A stretch of DNA of 64,000 bases from Sipunculus nudus (Eukaryota; Annelida; Sipuncula; Golfingiida; Sipunculidae), in the NCBI GenBank assembly GCA_026874595.1, contig CM049307.1:51021370-51085369 (forward strand). Direction: 5' to 3'. Under the pieces are notes generated by a model. It was not told the origin of the DNA, made no database searches, and saw only the letters and a program-made list of their open reading frames with translations. How positions within the stretch are numbered: position 1 is the stretch's first letter; each line of letters starts with the position of its first letter. Made by a program: the position numbers and the translations under genes. Below, in pieces: positions 1 to 13,800 of the stretch.

Positions 1-95
1 CTATCATAACATACAAGACTTACATACAGAATATACTACTCATATGCAGAGTAAAGAAAGGATCTCATCTTGTGTACATGAACAATAAAACCATT

Positions 96-277
96 TTACT
101 TCTTCTTCCTTTTTGTTTCTCCCTCGTTATTGTTTGAGCTGCTGAGTCTTTTGCCTCTTTTGGTCTCCTTTGCTTTCTTGGTTTCTTCTTTATCTTCACT
201 GTCATCAACATTCAGTTGCTTGGCCAGATGGTTTGTCCACAACATCAGCTCCACCTTGTGGGGAGTCCAGGATTTAT
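96..277 (-). CDS. HhH protein exon 5 (stop codon)
   Basis: Acceptor CATGCAG, then AT completing Asp184, then KSWTPHKVELMLWTNHLAKQ and a Lys/Glu/Ser-rich tail ending TKRKKK-stop. The 3'UTR runs towards position 1. I saw no AATAAA on the minus strand within the remaining 95 bases, so the poly(A) site probably lies outside the window. Confidence 0.9.
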
Positions 278-1787
278 CTGCATGTGAGCAAAGCATGCTG
301 CTGTACAACTGTTTAGCACTGAAGCATATAAACTGAAACTGAAATTTATGTAGAGGTATTTAAACGAGTATCATATGAACACTGACACTAGGCTTGAGAT
401 TGTGAAGGGCCTTTCCATTAATTAATTATTTTTTTTTATTCAAAGCTTGATTTAACGAAAATACTGACAGATCAGGGCCACTGACTTCTTGTGCCGGCTT
501 AGTGATGCTTGAAAAAATATAATAAAGCACCTGATTGCATGCAGAGACAGATGAAACTGACCCAAAACAGTATTTAAACATCTGAAACAAGATGTATCAG
601 TAAGAGTCATGTATAAAGGTGTAAAAGTGGAGCATTCCATGCAATAGAGGCATAATTGACCTATTCATGAACTCTATGCGACCTTAATTGCATATTCATT
701 CAATGAATAAACATAAGCACGGGACTAAGGAGCAACCAATAAGGTGACCTAGAACATTGTAAAGCGTCAATCATCTGACAAAAATAAAATTTTGCATATT
801 TTGACAGAGCTCTGTCAAACAGAACATGTGTAGTCTGTAAATACTATCAGTACCCATGTCGGCATGTTTTCCGGGATATTTTATTATATGAAGGAGACAG
901 TATAAAAAGTTTCTAGGCTATAGGTTGCGGGAGCCATTCCTACGACTACCAAGTGAATAATAATGTCATACCTGGCATATAATTTGTATGGGACAAATAA
1001 TCCAATATATATTGCAACACAATTCATATATGACTACAATATAGTAAACAATGGTCAGGTGATACCAGTTGATGACATCAGTCAATACAACGTCATGCGC
1101 CATCGCCCTTTGTGACATCATTATTATGTTATAATCAGCTCTCGCTACCATGGGCATGGAAGTCCATATGTGTAGGAGTGTTTTGGTGGCTCATTATAAT
1201 AATACGTTAAAAGGGCGGAGCATTTGGGCTGTGGTGGATAGGTCAATTACATCAGATGTATTAGACTATAGGCCTGTTTGATAATATAAATCAGTAAGAT
1301 GGTCCTGTGACTTTAACCTTTGAATTTTGGATGTTGAAATCGATATGAATCTTCTTATATTGTAAGGTAATCCCATAGTAAAAGATTATGATGAAATATT
1401 TACAGTGACTCAAAAATCTTTTGAATATGTTGGTCCTGTGACCTTGACCTTAAACCTCATGACCCAAAAATCTAAAGAGTTCTTACTTTATTGGGGGCCA
1501 TAAATAAGTCAAGTTTGAAATCTGTATGTCAATGCAAACTGGAGTTATCATCTAGAAACAAATTTGTGGACAGATAGCCCCTGTGACCTTGACCTTTGAC
1601 CTTGTGACCCCAATACTGCCAGGAATCTTTTCATTGTAGCAGGTGTGGTATATGTGCAACATAGAAGGTGCTGGATGTAAAGTATGGCTTAATATGCATT
1701 CACAAACTTTTTAAAGATGTGGGTCCTTTGACCTTGACCTTTGAAGGTAAGATTGCACAAATCTAGAGGTTTCTCGCTTTAGTGGTG

Positions 1788-1870
<83 letters not shown>

Positions 1871-4800
1871 TGGAAATCCATATGTCAATCAAAACTGGAG
1901 TTAAAATCTGTGCATCAATTTGTGGATAGATGGCTCCTGTGACATTGACCTTTGACCTTGTGACACCAAGATTAACAGAGATATTCCTCTATTGGCAGGT
2001 GTCTTTAATGTGAAAGACGGAAGGTCTAGCATGCAAACTTTGGCTTAAAATGCATCCACAAACTTTTTGAAAATGTTGGTCCTGTGACCTTGAACTTTGA
2101 CTTCATGACCCCAAAATCAATAGGGTTTTTGCTTTAGTGGTGGACCATATATAAGTAAAGTTTGAAATCCATATGTCATCTGGAAGTTATCATCCAGAAA
2201 CAAATTTGTTGACAGACAGACGGACATTGTGATTACTACAGTTCACCTGCTTATTCAAGCGGGGCCCTAATTATTACTATAGTGTTTCTTTCATAGTACA
2301 GACTTTCTTTTGAATAAAACTTAATATTTTACCACAATGGATATTATTTAAGCAAGTTTCTTAAGCACATACACAGTAAAAGTCAAGACACTGCAGTGTG
2401 CTCTGTCAAAGCTGACAGTTTACCAAGGCTTTTTGGGGTGGTGAATGCATAAAAAACACTCAAAATTAATCGATTCAGGGGTTATGAATCGATTATGATT
2501 TAATCGAGCGATTGCAACTGCAATACACCCTGAACTATTACGCTCTGAATAATTTACAGATTATCCAAGTTACAACACAGTTTATTGTATATATAAACAT
2601 ACATACATTCAATAGTAAATATATATATAAAGATAGATATGCAAAGCTCTCTTAAAACACAATCATCTTGAATTTGTCTGTTAGTTATAAAATTCACTGC
2701 TAGGTGGCAAGAGTAGGAAAGACTTGACAATATTAGAAACCATCTGGGCTGATTTTTTTTTTCAAGTTTTGCAAGATCACAAGAAAATATGTGTAAAGGA
2801 ACGACATCCTAAGTTAATCTTTTTTAAAGTTTGTTTCACTATGAATGAATGCATTATAGGCCAAAATAGTCACAAGGTAAGACTTTTAAAGGGTCAAAAA
2901 CACGCATATGCACAAGAAATTATATAAATTGTAGGCACCACACAGTTTTTTTTTTTGGGCAGGTGATGTACATTAATGATGTACAGTGGGGAAATGCAAT
3001 GTCATGGCTGTAACTGACAGGAGAGGTAACTATGCATTATTTTCAGGCTGGTGCCATATATTCTATTCGCATTGGCCTAAGGGTGGAATTATTGGCATGA
3101 GGGATGATGTGGCTGCCTTAAGGCCAATACTAAGGGCAACACCCAATCAGCTGATTCATAATACAGTGGAACCCTGCCTTGCGACCATCCCGCAATTGCG
3201 ACCACCCCCACAAATACGACCACTTTTTTTTTATCCCAAATATATGATTCAGGTAATTAAGAGTCTCACAAATACGACCATCCCCAAATTATGACCACTT
3301 TGGTCAGTCCCCAAGGTGGTCGTAATTGTGGGGTTCCACTGTATATTTATTAAATGTCCAGGCATGTTACCAGCAAAAACAACCATCCAGAGTCACTCTA
3401 TTTTTACGAATTACTTAAGCAAAACATTTTAAAGTGCACATTCAGGATTCTAATTTTTTTTGTCAGTTTCATTTTCAGGCAGCACGTAACAGAACACAGT
3501 GGTGTCACATGCCATGTGATGCTTGTCAATTTCATTCTGGGGCTTTGCGTCACTGAATACACTGAGTGCAGAGTTGATGTGACCCAACTGTATAAAACCA
3601 ACGTAAAAGCCATATTGCTGACGGACACTAATTTGAACCATGAATGTATTGTACCATGTATTCCAGAGATCTATACCTGTGCCATAACACACGTGGCCAG
3701 TTAATAAAAGCATCATAGAACATAATAAGTTTACCTTCCTTCTTGAGCCTGGCACATATCTGTTGGACCTGATCATTGAATCTGAGGTAGTGACTGAGAG
3801 TATAATCGAGAGGCTGGAGACCAGGCAGACTTAGCATGGCTTCATCTGCCATGAAGGGCGCATGCTCAGGGGCACCTGCTGCCAAAACAGCTGAAAATGA
3901 AAAAAGATAAAAATAATCAGCATATGGCTTACCTACTATCTAACCCAAACATTTTGTTTCTAGGTATCACTTGCAGACCTCAAGTATTCTATTCTAAACG
4001 ATGAGGTTTTACCAAAAGAAACTTTATGGAGGGGGGGGGGGGGGGGTTGTTACTAGCATGGCTCTACTACTAGAATATATAATATCTTATATCTGAATAC
4101 TCTGCATCCATGGACAAGCCATGAAAATTTAAAAATCTGGTCCCATAATGTATTTCACTCACCAGAAGCAGTGGCCGGACCTACAGCTTTGAGGATGGTC
4201 AAAGCCTTGATTGCTGACTCCATGTTCGGCAGTTTCTTGAACGCTTTCTTACTGGCAGCCTCCACTTCCTCTGGCTTGTTTGTCTTCACCATCTCTGATA
4301 ATCGTGGTCGGAATTTTCCTCTCTGAAGTGGAAATTTTGAAATTTGTAAGGCACTTCCCAAGGAAGTTATGTTTGTTTTTCATAGAAAGTTTTTATTAAA
4401 TCCCAAACCTTTTTAAATTACATAATATTTTGATTGGTGGAAACAAGGCCTACAGGCCTAGTGCGAACCTGTGCATTGGGAAATACATCAGGTATAATGC
4501 TTAAATGCTGGACCATTACTTCTCATGTATATGAACAATGCAAGTACTAAACATTTTGAATAAGAAACAATTACACAAAAATCACTGCTGAAATTCTGGC
4601 ATGGGTGCACACAACACAAAAATGATTGTAGCTGGTACCACCAGTCTTGTATACAACAAAGCTATCAGAGATATATACATATGCCCAATTTCAGGCTGAT
4701 ATATCAAATTCCTCTGTAGAAATAAGCAGGCACATACATTGTGCAAAAGTCACTGTAGTTGGTAATACCTGTCTTGTGAACGAGAAAGCCATCAAAGACA

Positions 4801-7800
4801 CATAGGCAGGTCAAAATATCAGGCCAATACATCAAACTTACCTTGAGTCTGATGCATGGGGCTGACCAGGCTTAGGTGAGAAAGGCAGTTGCCCTTAGTG
4901 AACTGTGACAAATTTGCTAGCTGGCTCAGGCTACTGCACTAAGTGAACTCATGACCTGCACTTGGCTAAACTGAGTGAACTTTCGACCTGTACCTGGCTG
5001 GACTGAGTATACTCTTGACCTGTTGCATAATCTGACACAGCTGCTAGTCCACATGCAGCCCTGAGGGGCATGACACCCATGAGGTAATCACATGGTGGCC
5101 ATGAGGTGTTCACATGTCACCCATGAGGTGATCACATGCCTTGTGCTTGGCTGCACTGACTGAACTCTTGACCTATATCTGGCTGCACTGACTGAACTCT
5201 TGACCTATATCTGGCTGCACTGACTGAACTCTTGATCTGTTTGCCAAATCTGAAACAGGTGGCAGTTTCTCAACCTATTTAAAGATACAAACACAATCTT
5301 GGCCTGTTGGTAAATCTGTTTACACATACTGAAAGACTTTGGCTAAAATGCTTTTTTTTCAAGCTGACATATTCATAAACTTTTTATCAAAATATCTAAA
5401 ATAACAAAAGATGCAGTTCTTTCATTTTTAAAGGTCCAATAATTCTGCCAAAAATCATTCAAGTAAATTTGAACAAAGACCACATAGGAATAATTTTTGT
5501 GCAATGTTACAGAAGTTATAATTGAAACAATAATTTTGTAGAAGAACAGTTTTGCAGTCCTCAGTTTGAAACAGACATAATAATGGCCATAAGACCAACT
5601 TAAGCTTTTCTGATATGATTGAAATAACCATGTCCTAGGATAATTCTTTTGAAAAATTGAATGATTCAACTTGACAGTTTCATCATAATCATTTTAAGCT
5701 GAAAGAGGCTAAAATTATGAGGTTTTTGCCCATAAAAAACAGGTCAATGTAGGTGGCACCACAAAATCTGCAACTTCAAATATGAATCATGTGACCAACA
5801 TTTGCACAATACTTGGTAATGCTAGCTTCTGTCATTTCTGAGTTTACTATGTCAGTATGCTTAATTGGCCAAATGACTGTTCAAATTCGTGTAACACCAC
5901 TAAAATTCATCAAATGCAAACCATCTGAACAAACTTTAGAGGGCTTGCCTCTGGGATCATTTTTGTATAAGCTGAACCCCACCACATTTGATATTTGACA
6001 GATTATTGCATAAAATCTAGGGATGGTAGCTCCTGCTATTCCTGAGAAATTATGGGTTAATGTACAGATGACCAATGATCCCCATACAAAAAAAGGTCAA
6101 TGCAGGTGGCGCCACCAATAACTGAATTTAATATATGACTCATGTGACCGACACTGGCATAAAATTTGGTAATGATAGCTCCAGCCTTTTCTGAGATTGT
6201 CATTTTAGTATGCTTTTTTGGACAGATGACTAAGTTTAACTTCCTGTAACTCAGCCAAAATTCACCAAACTTGAAACATTGGAATAAACTTGAGAGAGAT
6301 GGTATAAAAGATTATTTCTGTGAAATATTGAACAATTTGGCTTTACTGTTTCAGAGAAGAAGATTTTTAAAGGTTTTTTAGCTTTTTCTCTATAAAATCT
6401 AAGAAAATGCAGAATTTTTACAGATGGCTAATTTTTTGCATTAAATTTCATGATACTAGCTCCAGTTGTTTTCGAAATAGAATGGGTTAACGACAACGGC
6501 AGACAATGCCAAACCATTGCATTAGCTCACAGGTTTGCTAAAAATTACTACAGATGCATACTGAATGCAAAATAATAATACAGATACATCTCACTGATAG
6601 CAAAATCTTGAATAAAGTTGAGTATTGATACCAATTATTTATAATCCATGTACAGCCCTCTTTATATACCCACAGAGAGCTGTATACCTGTGATTCTAAA
6701 CACTGCCTGGCATGAGGAATATCTAAAATCACATATCTACATTTTTTAAAAGCTTTTAAAAAACATTCTTGTCAATATTAACCATAGATAACCTGAAATC
6801 TAAATGTGTAGAGGAATGTTGTAAGGGATGCTGACAAACTGATGCCAGGCTAGATGTATCTGCTTCACACAGCTAACATGTATGGTAAAATGACTCATTC
6901 AATCTTTATAATTCAGCCAAAATTCATTCTTTGGAACCACAAAAGACAATTATTATAAGAATTATTCTGGGGATTATTCCTGTAAAATATTAAACAAATT
7001 GGCCTCGGTGGCGTCAGTCAAAAAACGTTTTGCAGGTTTATATATCATATGGGAAAATACAGCAAAATGGCCAAGTTAAGCTTCCCATAACTCAGCCAAA
7101 AATTATTGAACCAAAACCATTTGAACAAATTTGAATTATCAACATCTAAGGATAATTTATGTGTGAGATTTAAGAATTTGGCCCAGTGTTTTTTGAGAAG
7201 AAGTTCTTTGTAGCCACTGAGCTAAAATGGGCTGTTATGGCATGACTAAATTCAACTTCCCATAACTCAACCAAAAGTCACTGAAATGAGACCATTTGAA
7301 CAAACTTCAGAAAGCACTACCCTAGGATCATTTCTGTGCGATAATAAACAATTTGGCCATATGGTTTCAGAGAAGAAGTTTTTTGTAGCAGTCAGTAGGA
7401 TACAGGCACTGATGACCCCTGTACAAAAAAGGGTGATGCAGGTGGAGCCACCAACACATCAATTTCAGATATGACACATGTGACCAACATTTGCATAAAA
7501 TTTGGTGATGATAGCTCCAGCCATTTCTGAGATTGTAATTTTAGTATGCTTTTTTGGACAGATGTATAAGTTCAACATCCTGTAACTTTGCCAAAAATCA
7601 CCTAACTTAAACCATTCGAACAAACTTAGGGGAGAGATAGTTCCATGAATCATTTCTGTGAAATACTGGACAATTTGGCTGAACAGTTTCGGAGAAGAAG
7701 ATTTTTAAAGCTTTTTTAGCTTTTTCCCTATAAAATCTAAGAAAATGCAATTAGCAAATAAAAAAGCAAAATCCGACAGAGTTTTTTAGATGACTAATTT

Positions 7801-10800
7801 TTTGCATTAAATTTAGTGATGCTAACTCTTGCCCTTTTCAAGATACTATAGGTTAACGTACAGACGACAGATGACGGACACCAGAGGACAGACGCTGGAC
7901 GATGCCACACAGTCGCATAAGCTTGCAGGTTCGCTAAAAATCAGGATGGTTTGCCAGTAGACAGGAGTGACGCAAGAGGGATAGAGCTTTCTCAAAGCCA
8001 CTTTGTAACTGAATAAACTTGTTGGTTGTTGGTGACCAAACAAACAGTCATTAACCCTGGGTTATTTATTGCATGTATCCAATGAATCCATGAGCCTCTT
8101 TTCTCTGATGTGCATAGGATCCAAGCTTGACCAGCGCTGAGAACTTTGATATTTGAAGGTCACTCAAGTTGGCAGGATTGCAGGGACACCCTTTATCGCA
8201 GTTAGAGACTTTGGATCTTGGCAAAGGTGCCAGATTCAGATAACACAAAATGCCAGATTAGAACTCAATGAAATGATGGAGGGAAATCTGTTTCTAAAAA
8301 ATCTGCTGTATTAAGGCAAAATTTGGAAAATCAGAGGACAGATTAAAGGGGTCTGCCCGTGAATGACCAATGTTTTTAACACCCTATAATTGCTCACTTC
8401 AGCAAGGGTAATGGTCCATTTGTATAGAAAAGGGTCTTACAAAGCAGCTGAAATTTTTGACCAAATTTATTAGTCAGTGGTTAAGTATTGCAGTTGTTCA
8501 CTTGATAAAGGTGCATGTTACAACTGTTAGAGAGTTGGTGGTCACCTGAACCCGGGGTTGCTCAAACCAAGGGCCATGCTTAGGTGTATAAAAAAAAATA
8601 CTGAAAATGGTCTTATTAAAAAATAAAACATTTCCTGAAAGCTTGGCAGCTCAAGGTTTCTGAAATAATTTACCTGAAGAAAAATTATTTAAAATAAAAA
8701 AAATAACTTGGTCTGACAGGCAATCAGGCAGAGCATGGGTCATTGCATGAAGACAAGCTCAGGCAACTACTTATAAGTCTAGTATTCTAGCCAGGGTTGG
8801 GCGGGTTATACCATGGCGGGTAAACCCGGGGGGTAATACTCCTTATTACCCTAGCAGGAGTTAGGTGTAAAAACCCACATATGGTTTTATGGGCAATATG
8901 TTATGGACTTTTCTGAAAACTTTTTATGTTTATATGTAATTTCCAAAGTGTAAAGTATTGTCATATTTATTAGAAATCCTGTCATATATTAACAGATTGG
9001 TATTACTGTTTACATGTGACTGAATTGTAAAGAATCAAATAAAAAACTGTACATAAAAGTGAATTTATGGTGAATGAATGGTGTCATCAGTTCTTCATGT
9101 CAAAGTTCCTTATCAGAGCCCTATGGAATTCATCAATTTAGAAGTGTTCTTTTTCCCAGTCATGGTGTCTTGTTTTAACAATGTGCATTGCTGTCCCATT
9201 CAGCACAGATGACTGGACAAGGTGCACTGACATAGGAGAAACATTAGGGCTAGCCAGTCATGACAGCCTGACACTGACAGGAGATATTTTAAATGTTTCA
9301 AGGTGACAAAGATTTGGACTCGAGAACTCTTGTATGTACATGCATATATGTATTTTACTGCAAATTTTAGGACAGTCTGTAGGATTATTTATCCATTGTC
9401 GTAGCCTGGCTTAGGGCTCTAAACATATGCTAGTCAAATTAATCGAGGTCTTGTTATGACATATATCTATTCCTTGCAATAAAGTTAAGCCATCACTAAG
9501 TCAAATATATGCATATTTTGCATCAGTAAACAGATGTTTGTTTTATCTTCACAGCGTTGCCATGGTAACGAGTACTCAAGTAAGTACTCAAGAGCCGGGT
9601 AATGCCTATCGGGTACTCGAGTCCAAAATTTTGTACCCGTTTCAGCCCTAGTTTAGATTTCACATAGTTCTTTATCATACAAGAAACTGTTGGGGCTACC
9701 GTCAATTATTTTTGCAAAGCGTTCATCTGTTAGTTTGACTTAGGTTAAAATCATTCATATCTCGGCAGTGGTTTGACTTATACGCCTGAAATTTGGCACC
9801 ACCTACATTCACATTCATGCTGCAGATAGCCATGCTAATATCTCAGGACTGGTTCGACGTATCTTCCTGAAGTTATGCATGTGTTTGGATCTCACATAGC
9901 TCTTTATTATACAAGAAACTGGTGGCACACCTGCAACCATTTTTGCACAGCATCCATCTGTTTTTCTGCTGTGGGATAAAATCACTCATATCTCAGAAGT
10001 GGTTTGACTTTTCCACCTGAAATTTTGCTGGGTATACATTGTAGATAGTTTCTCATTCACAATACAGGTGGCACCACCTACAATCATAGTTACGTGGCAG
10101 ACATCCATGCTAATATGGAACACATATCACAATCCTATTGGATTCTGTTGTACATACTGTAAGATAAACATTTTGATCATGGGACAACATTGGGTCAATC
10201 TGGGATTGAAACCTAAACTCTTGGCCCACGTACATGTCTGGTGTTGCAACCACTTTGCTAGAAAAGCAAGTTTCTTTAGGGAGAGAGTTTGGTCCGTTTT
10301 CATTATTTTATGTGTACCACGTTATAATACACCAACTATATTTTTGTATACTCTGTACTTACAGACAGTTTCCACTTCATCAGCTCAGCTAGCTCCTCGT
10401 GTTCAATGTATTGCTCTTTCCGTGACCTGATGTTCTCAGATAATGTTGTCTGAAACCTATTAATGAAAATGTGATAGCATCATCTTATCAGCTTCATATA
10501 CTCATTTCAAGAAGGCATAAAATAAGGATTTAATGTACATTTTAACATTTATCTTATAACATTGTACAGAAACATCTCAATACCGAACAGACACTCCTTT
10601 GTAAAACAAACTATAGGCTATATACAGACTTGTATGTTATTGAGTCTGTTCTACCACCCCTGTCCACCTCTTTTTTTGCAATTATAATTTTGCAGGTAAA
10701 AAACACAAAAACTTTTTGCCTCCAGGGCAGAAAGAGGATAATGCATTATTAACTATTATGGAAATAACAGCCGCCCTTGTGGCATTTTCCTGTACACAAT

Positions 10801-13800
10801 TTATTACCATTTTAAGGTAACAAGTCTATTATGTAGCCACATCTTGCCACCAATCTATAAAATGGGCATGGCATGGAACAGTTATGATGTCATGATACTA
10901 TTAAAAGACGTGACACACATACAAAAGAGGCCCCCATATTCAGGGGACCAATAATCAAGAGCTGCCTACCCCTTTTTACAGTGAGACTTGTATTATTCCC
11001 TCATGCACATGCTTCACTGTTACGTCACATTACTTTATATCCATAGAGAATAAACAATTGTCCCTTGTTGGGGATCCCATGAACCACAGATATATATGTG
11101 ACATGCACAAACAAACATTCTGTACAGATTTGCCCACGCATAATTAGCAGTTATCAAATTCTACCGCTAGGCAGCGTGTGTGTTTGGGAGAATTGCTTCA
11201 GTATTAGAATGAGCGTTTATCTTAATTAATTCAAGTCTTCTCATCAAGATGTTGTATTTAATGAAACCCTTAATAGTTATGGACATGAAATGACCAGTAA
11301 AAGATTGTTATTTGCGAAAAAAAAAGGTAAAAAATTCAACCCTTGTCCAAGACGCCGCTTCATATCAGAGTTTTAAAGTCGGCTTGAAGAAGCTATAATT
11401 CACTGATCAAAAGCAGCCAATTTCTGTAAAATTCATGGATAAACTAAATATAATCACATTCTAGAAGTGTTTTTCTTCACACTGGTATATATAGGTTAAC
11501 CAGTGAAGATTAGTTGATTTATTTATATGTTTTTATATGGCCTGTCATGGGTTTTTATATTGTTAATTGTGAATGATACCAGTCTAGTCCTGCCTTATTC
11601 TATATATATTAATAGTGTAAGGCGACTTTTGTAATTTTCCATATCTCCTCCAATACCACCGTACAGATTGCCATGATTTTCCACATACATATGCTCCGGA
11701 TTTGTCTGAAGAGATTCCACCCACTTTTATTTGTGTATAACATGCATAATTAATAATTTTAACATTTGCTCCCCTGCAGGCACCTCTTTTCTTTGTGGCT
11801 TTGGATGGCCATAGAGTGTGTCATGACGGGACAGAGTTTTAATCCTGTGGCCATATCTGGGGTTTTCTTATATTTCTCTGTGACCGGCTCGAAATAATCC
11901 ACATCAGCGATCCCTTTTCAAAAGGGGGATCTTTAAAAGAATTGTTTCTAGGCCTGATGAATAGGCTAGAAAATATACAGGTATGGTTCTCAGGCGCTTT
12001 TTTCAGAAACCTGTGAGGCCAGGTGATATTTTACCTTTGTTTTGTATGTTTCTATAAAAATTGCATGAAAATAACAATTGTTTTGCTAAACATGCAAAAG
12101 CACTACATAACAAAGGAAATGTGTACAAAATTGTTTTATTTTATCTTCTTCAAAAATGGAAATCAAAATAAAAGTACATGTGTGGAGTGGCACCATGCAC
12201 CAAAGTTGTACCCACATATTATCAACTTAAAATATTTTGAAAATCAAGATTTTTTTTCATTACGGCAGTTACAAATGTAAAACTGTATAAAACTGTATAT
12301 AAAAAATGTATATTTAACACGTTTGAACTGGTATTTGTTTCTTTTACATGCATGTGCCATCTGATTTTCAATAATGTTTATGTAATACTGTTTGTTTTTA
12401 AAGACTTTAATTCTTTGATTCAGTATGTATGTTTATTGCATACAAGTCATTGCAATCATTGTTACTATTTTCACAAATAAATCTGTTATTTTTGCATTTT
12501 CTTTTTAGGTCTATTCCATGGACATTTTCTTTTGTATGTATATGTAATACTGTTGATGTTTCTCGTGTCAGATGGTACATGTATAGGTGACTATTTGTCA
12601 AAGGCCCCAGTCATGCGAGGCACTGATTTCGGGTGACCGTGTGAGACTTTATGCTGTTCCGAAACATGTTCTGGACGCTGTTACGAAAGATATTTATCCA
12701 CAACACCATACATATAATGGAACTATATATTAATAGCGTAACACGATTTGTGTGATTTTCTGTATCTCAAGATTTTCTGTGGATTTCTGAAATCACCGTA
12801 AGGATTGTAGTGTTCGCCCCAAACCATGCATAGCACAGGTATTTCCTAGTTTATTTTACTCTTTAAGGCCAGTATGACAGCTGGTGATATGCTCATGAGC
12901 AGGTTACAAGTCAATGAGTGATGTCATTTGTCCTTGTCTCCAATTAGTTTCCTGCAGGTCATGCCATATTCATGAGTTGTTCATGTGATAGGGAAACACA
13001 TGCAGCTTTCATAGGAAAGTTTTGTATGTTACATGTCAACCAGGCCATAAGGTGAATAATATATATGTAAGCAGTCATGGTACCAAAATTACACATTTAC
13101 CTCTTTCTGTCACTGGTGCAAGTTTCGTTTGGCAAGTTTGTCAAACATGGAGATATTCACAAAAATTAGTTGAACAGGGGTAGTCTAATAATTAAGTCTA
13201 TATAGTATGGCTCACAAGCATAGAGTAGCTTTAGTCAGGTCGAGGACGACCGCAGATTGTAGTACGTCCTTCGTTTGAGGTACGTACCTCGTTTGAGGTA
13301 CGCCTGTACTTAGATGGAAGTACGACGTGACTGACAGGGTAAATTCATGTAAAACATCAAATAATTGGCAATGTAAGCCTCGGAATCCCCTAGTGCCGGC
13401 CAATCATACAAGACAATACATAGTTCTTCCAGTTGACATCCGCGAATGCGTTGATGGGGGGTTTCCTGTCAAGATAACGGCATTTTCAGATCCACATCCG
13501 AGGCATGTCGTGTTATATCTCCCGTTTTATCAAACACCAGTGACACGGAGGATTGAAACGACGCATCATTTATAAACCTTACATATTCAACAACTTTCTG
13601 AAGTGGATTAGCAAGAAATTCTATGGCATATTTTGTTTTAATTTGCTTCCAAAGTCAACCATGTTCGACCTCGACCTGTTATACTTCAGGCAATTATAAT
13701 ATTATCAACGAAGTGTCTAAAGCCTTTAGACACTTCGTTTATAATATTATAATTGCCTGAAGTATAACTTTATAATTTTAGATGTTCAACATCAATTGTA

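Larger units (their letters stand above)
278..3734 (-). other. Intron 4 of the HhH gene
   Basis: An intron of about 3.5 kb. It holds the GACCTTGACC repeat block (1295-2262), a (TA)n run and a pogo-like MITE (3164-3346). The stretches 300-1290 and 2270-3160 show nothing I can identify apart from a small inverted AATCGATTCA pair near 2468-2495. Confidence 0.7.
4323..10362 (-). other. Intron 2 of the HhH gene
   Basis: A 6-kb intron with short minisatellites (4915-5245), a duplicated dispersed repeat (5690-7945), a possible hAT-like element (8792-9650) and part of a GTGGCGCCACC-type repeat (9710-10135). Stretches 4330-4900, 5300-5680 and 7950-8790 hold nothing I can name. Confidence 0.7.

Noticed and set aside
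3354-3776. Overlapping ORFs on both strands near the HhH gene exon 4
   Set aside because: They mix intron 4 with part of the real exon; splice sites place the exon at 3735-3890.
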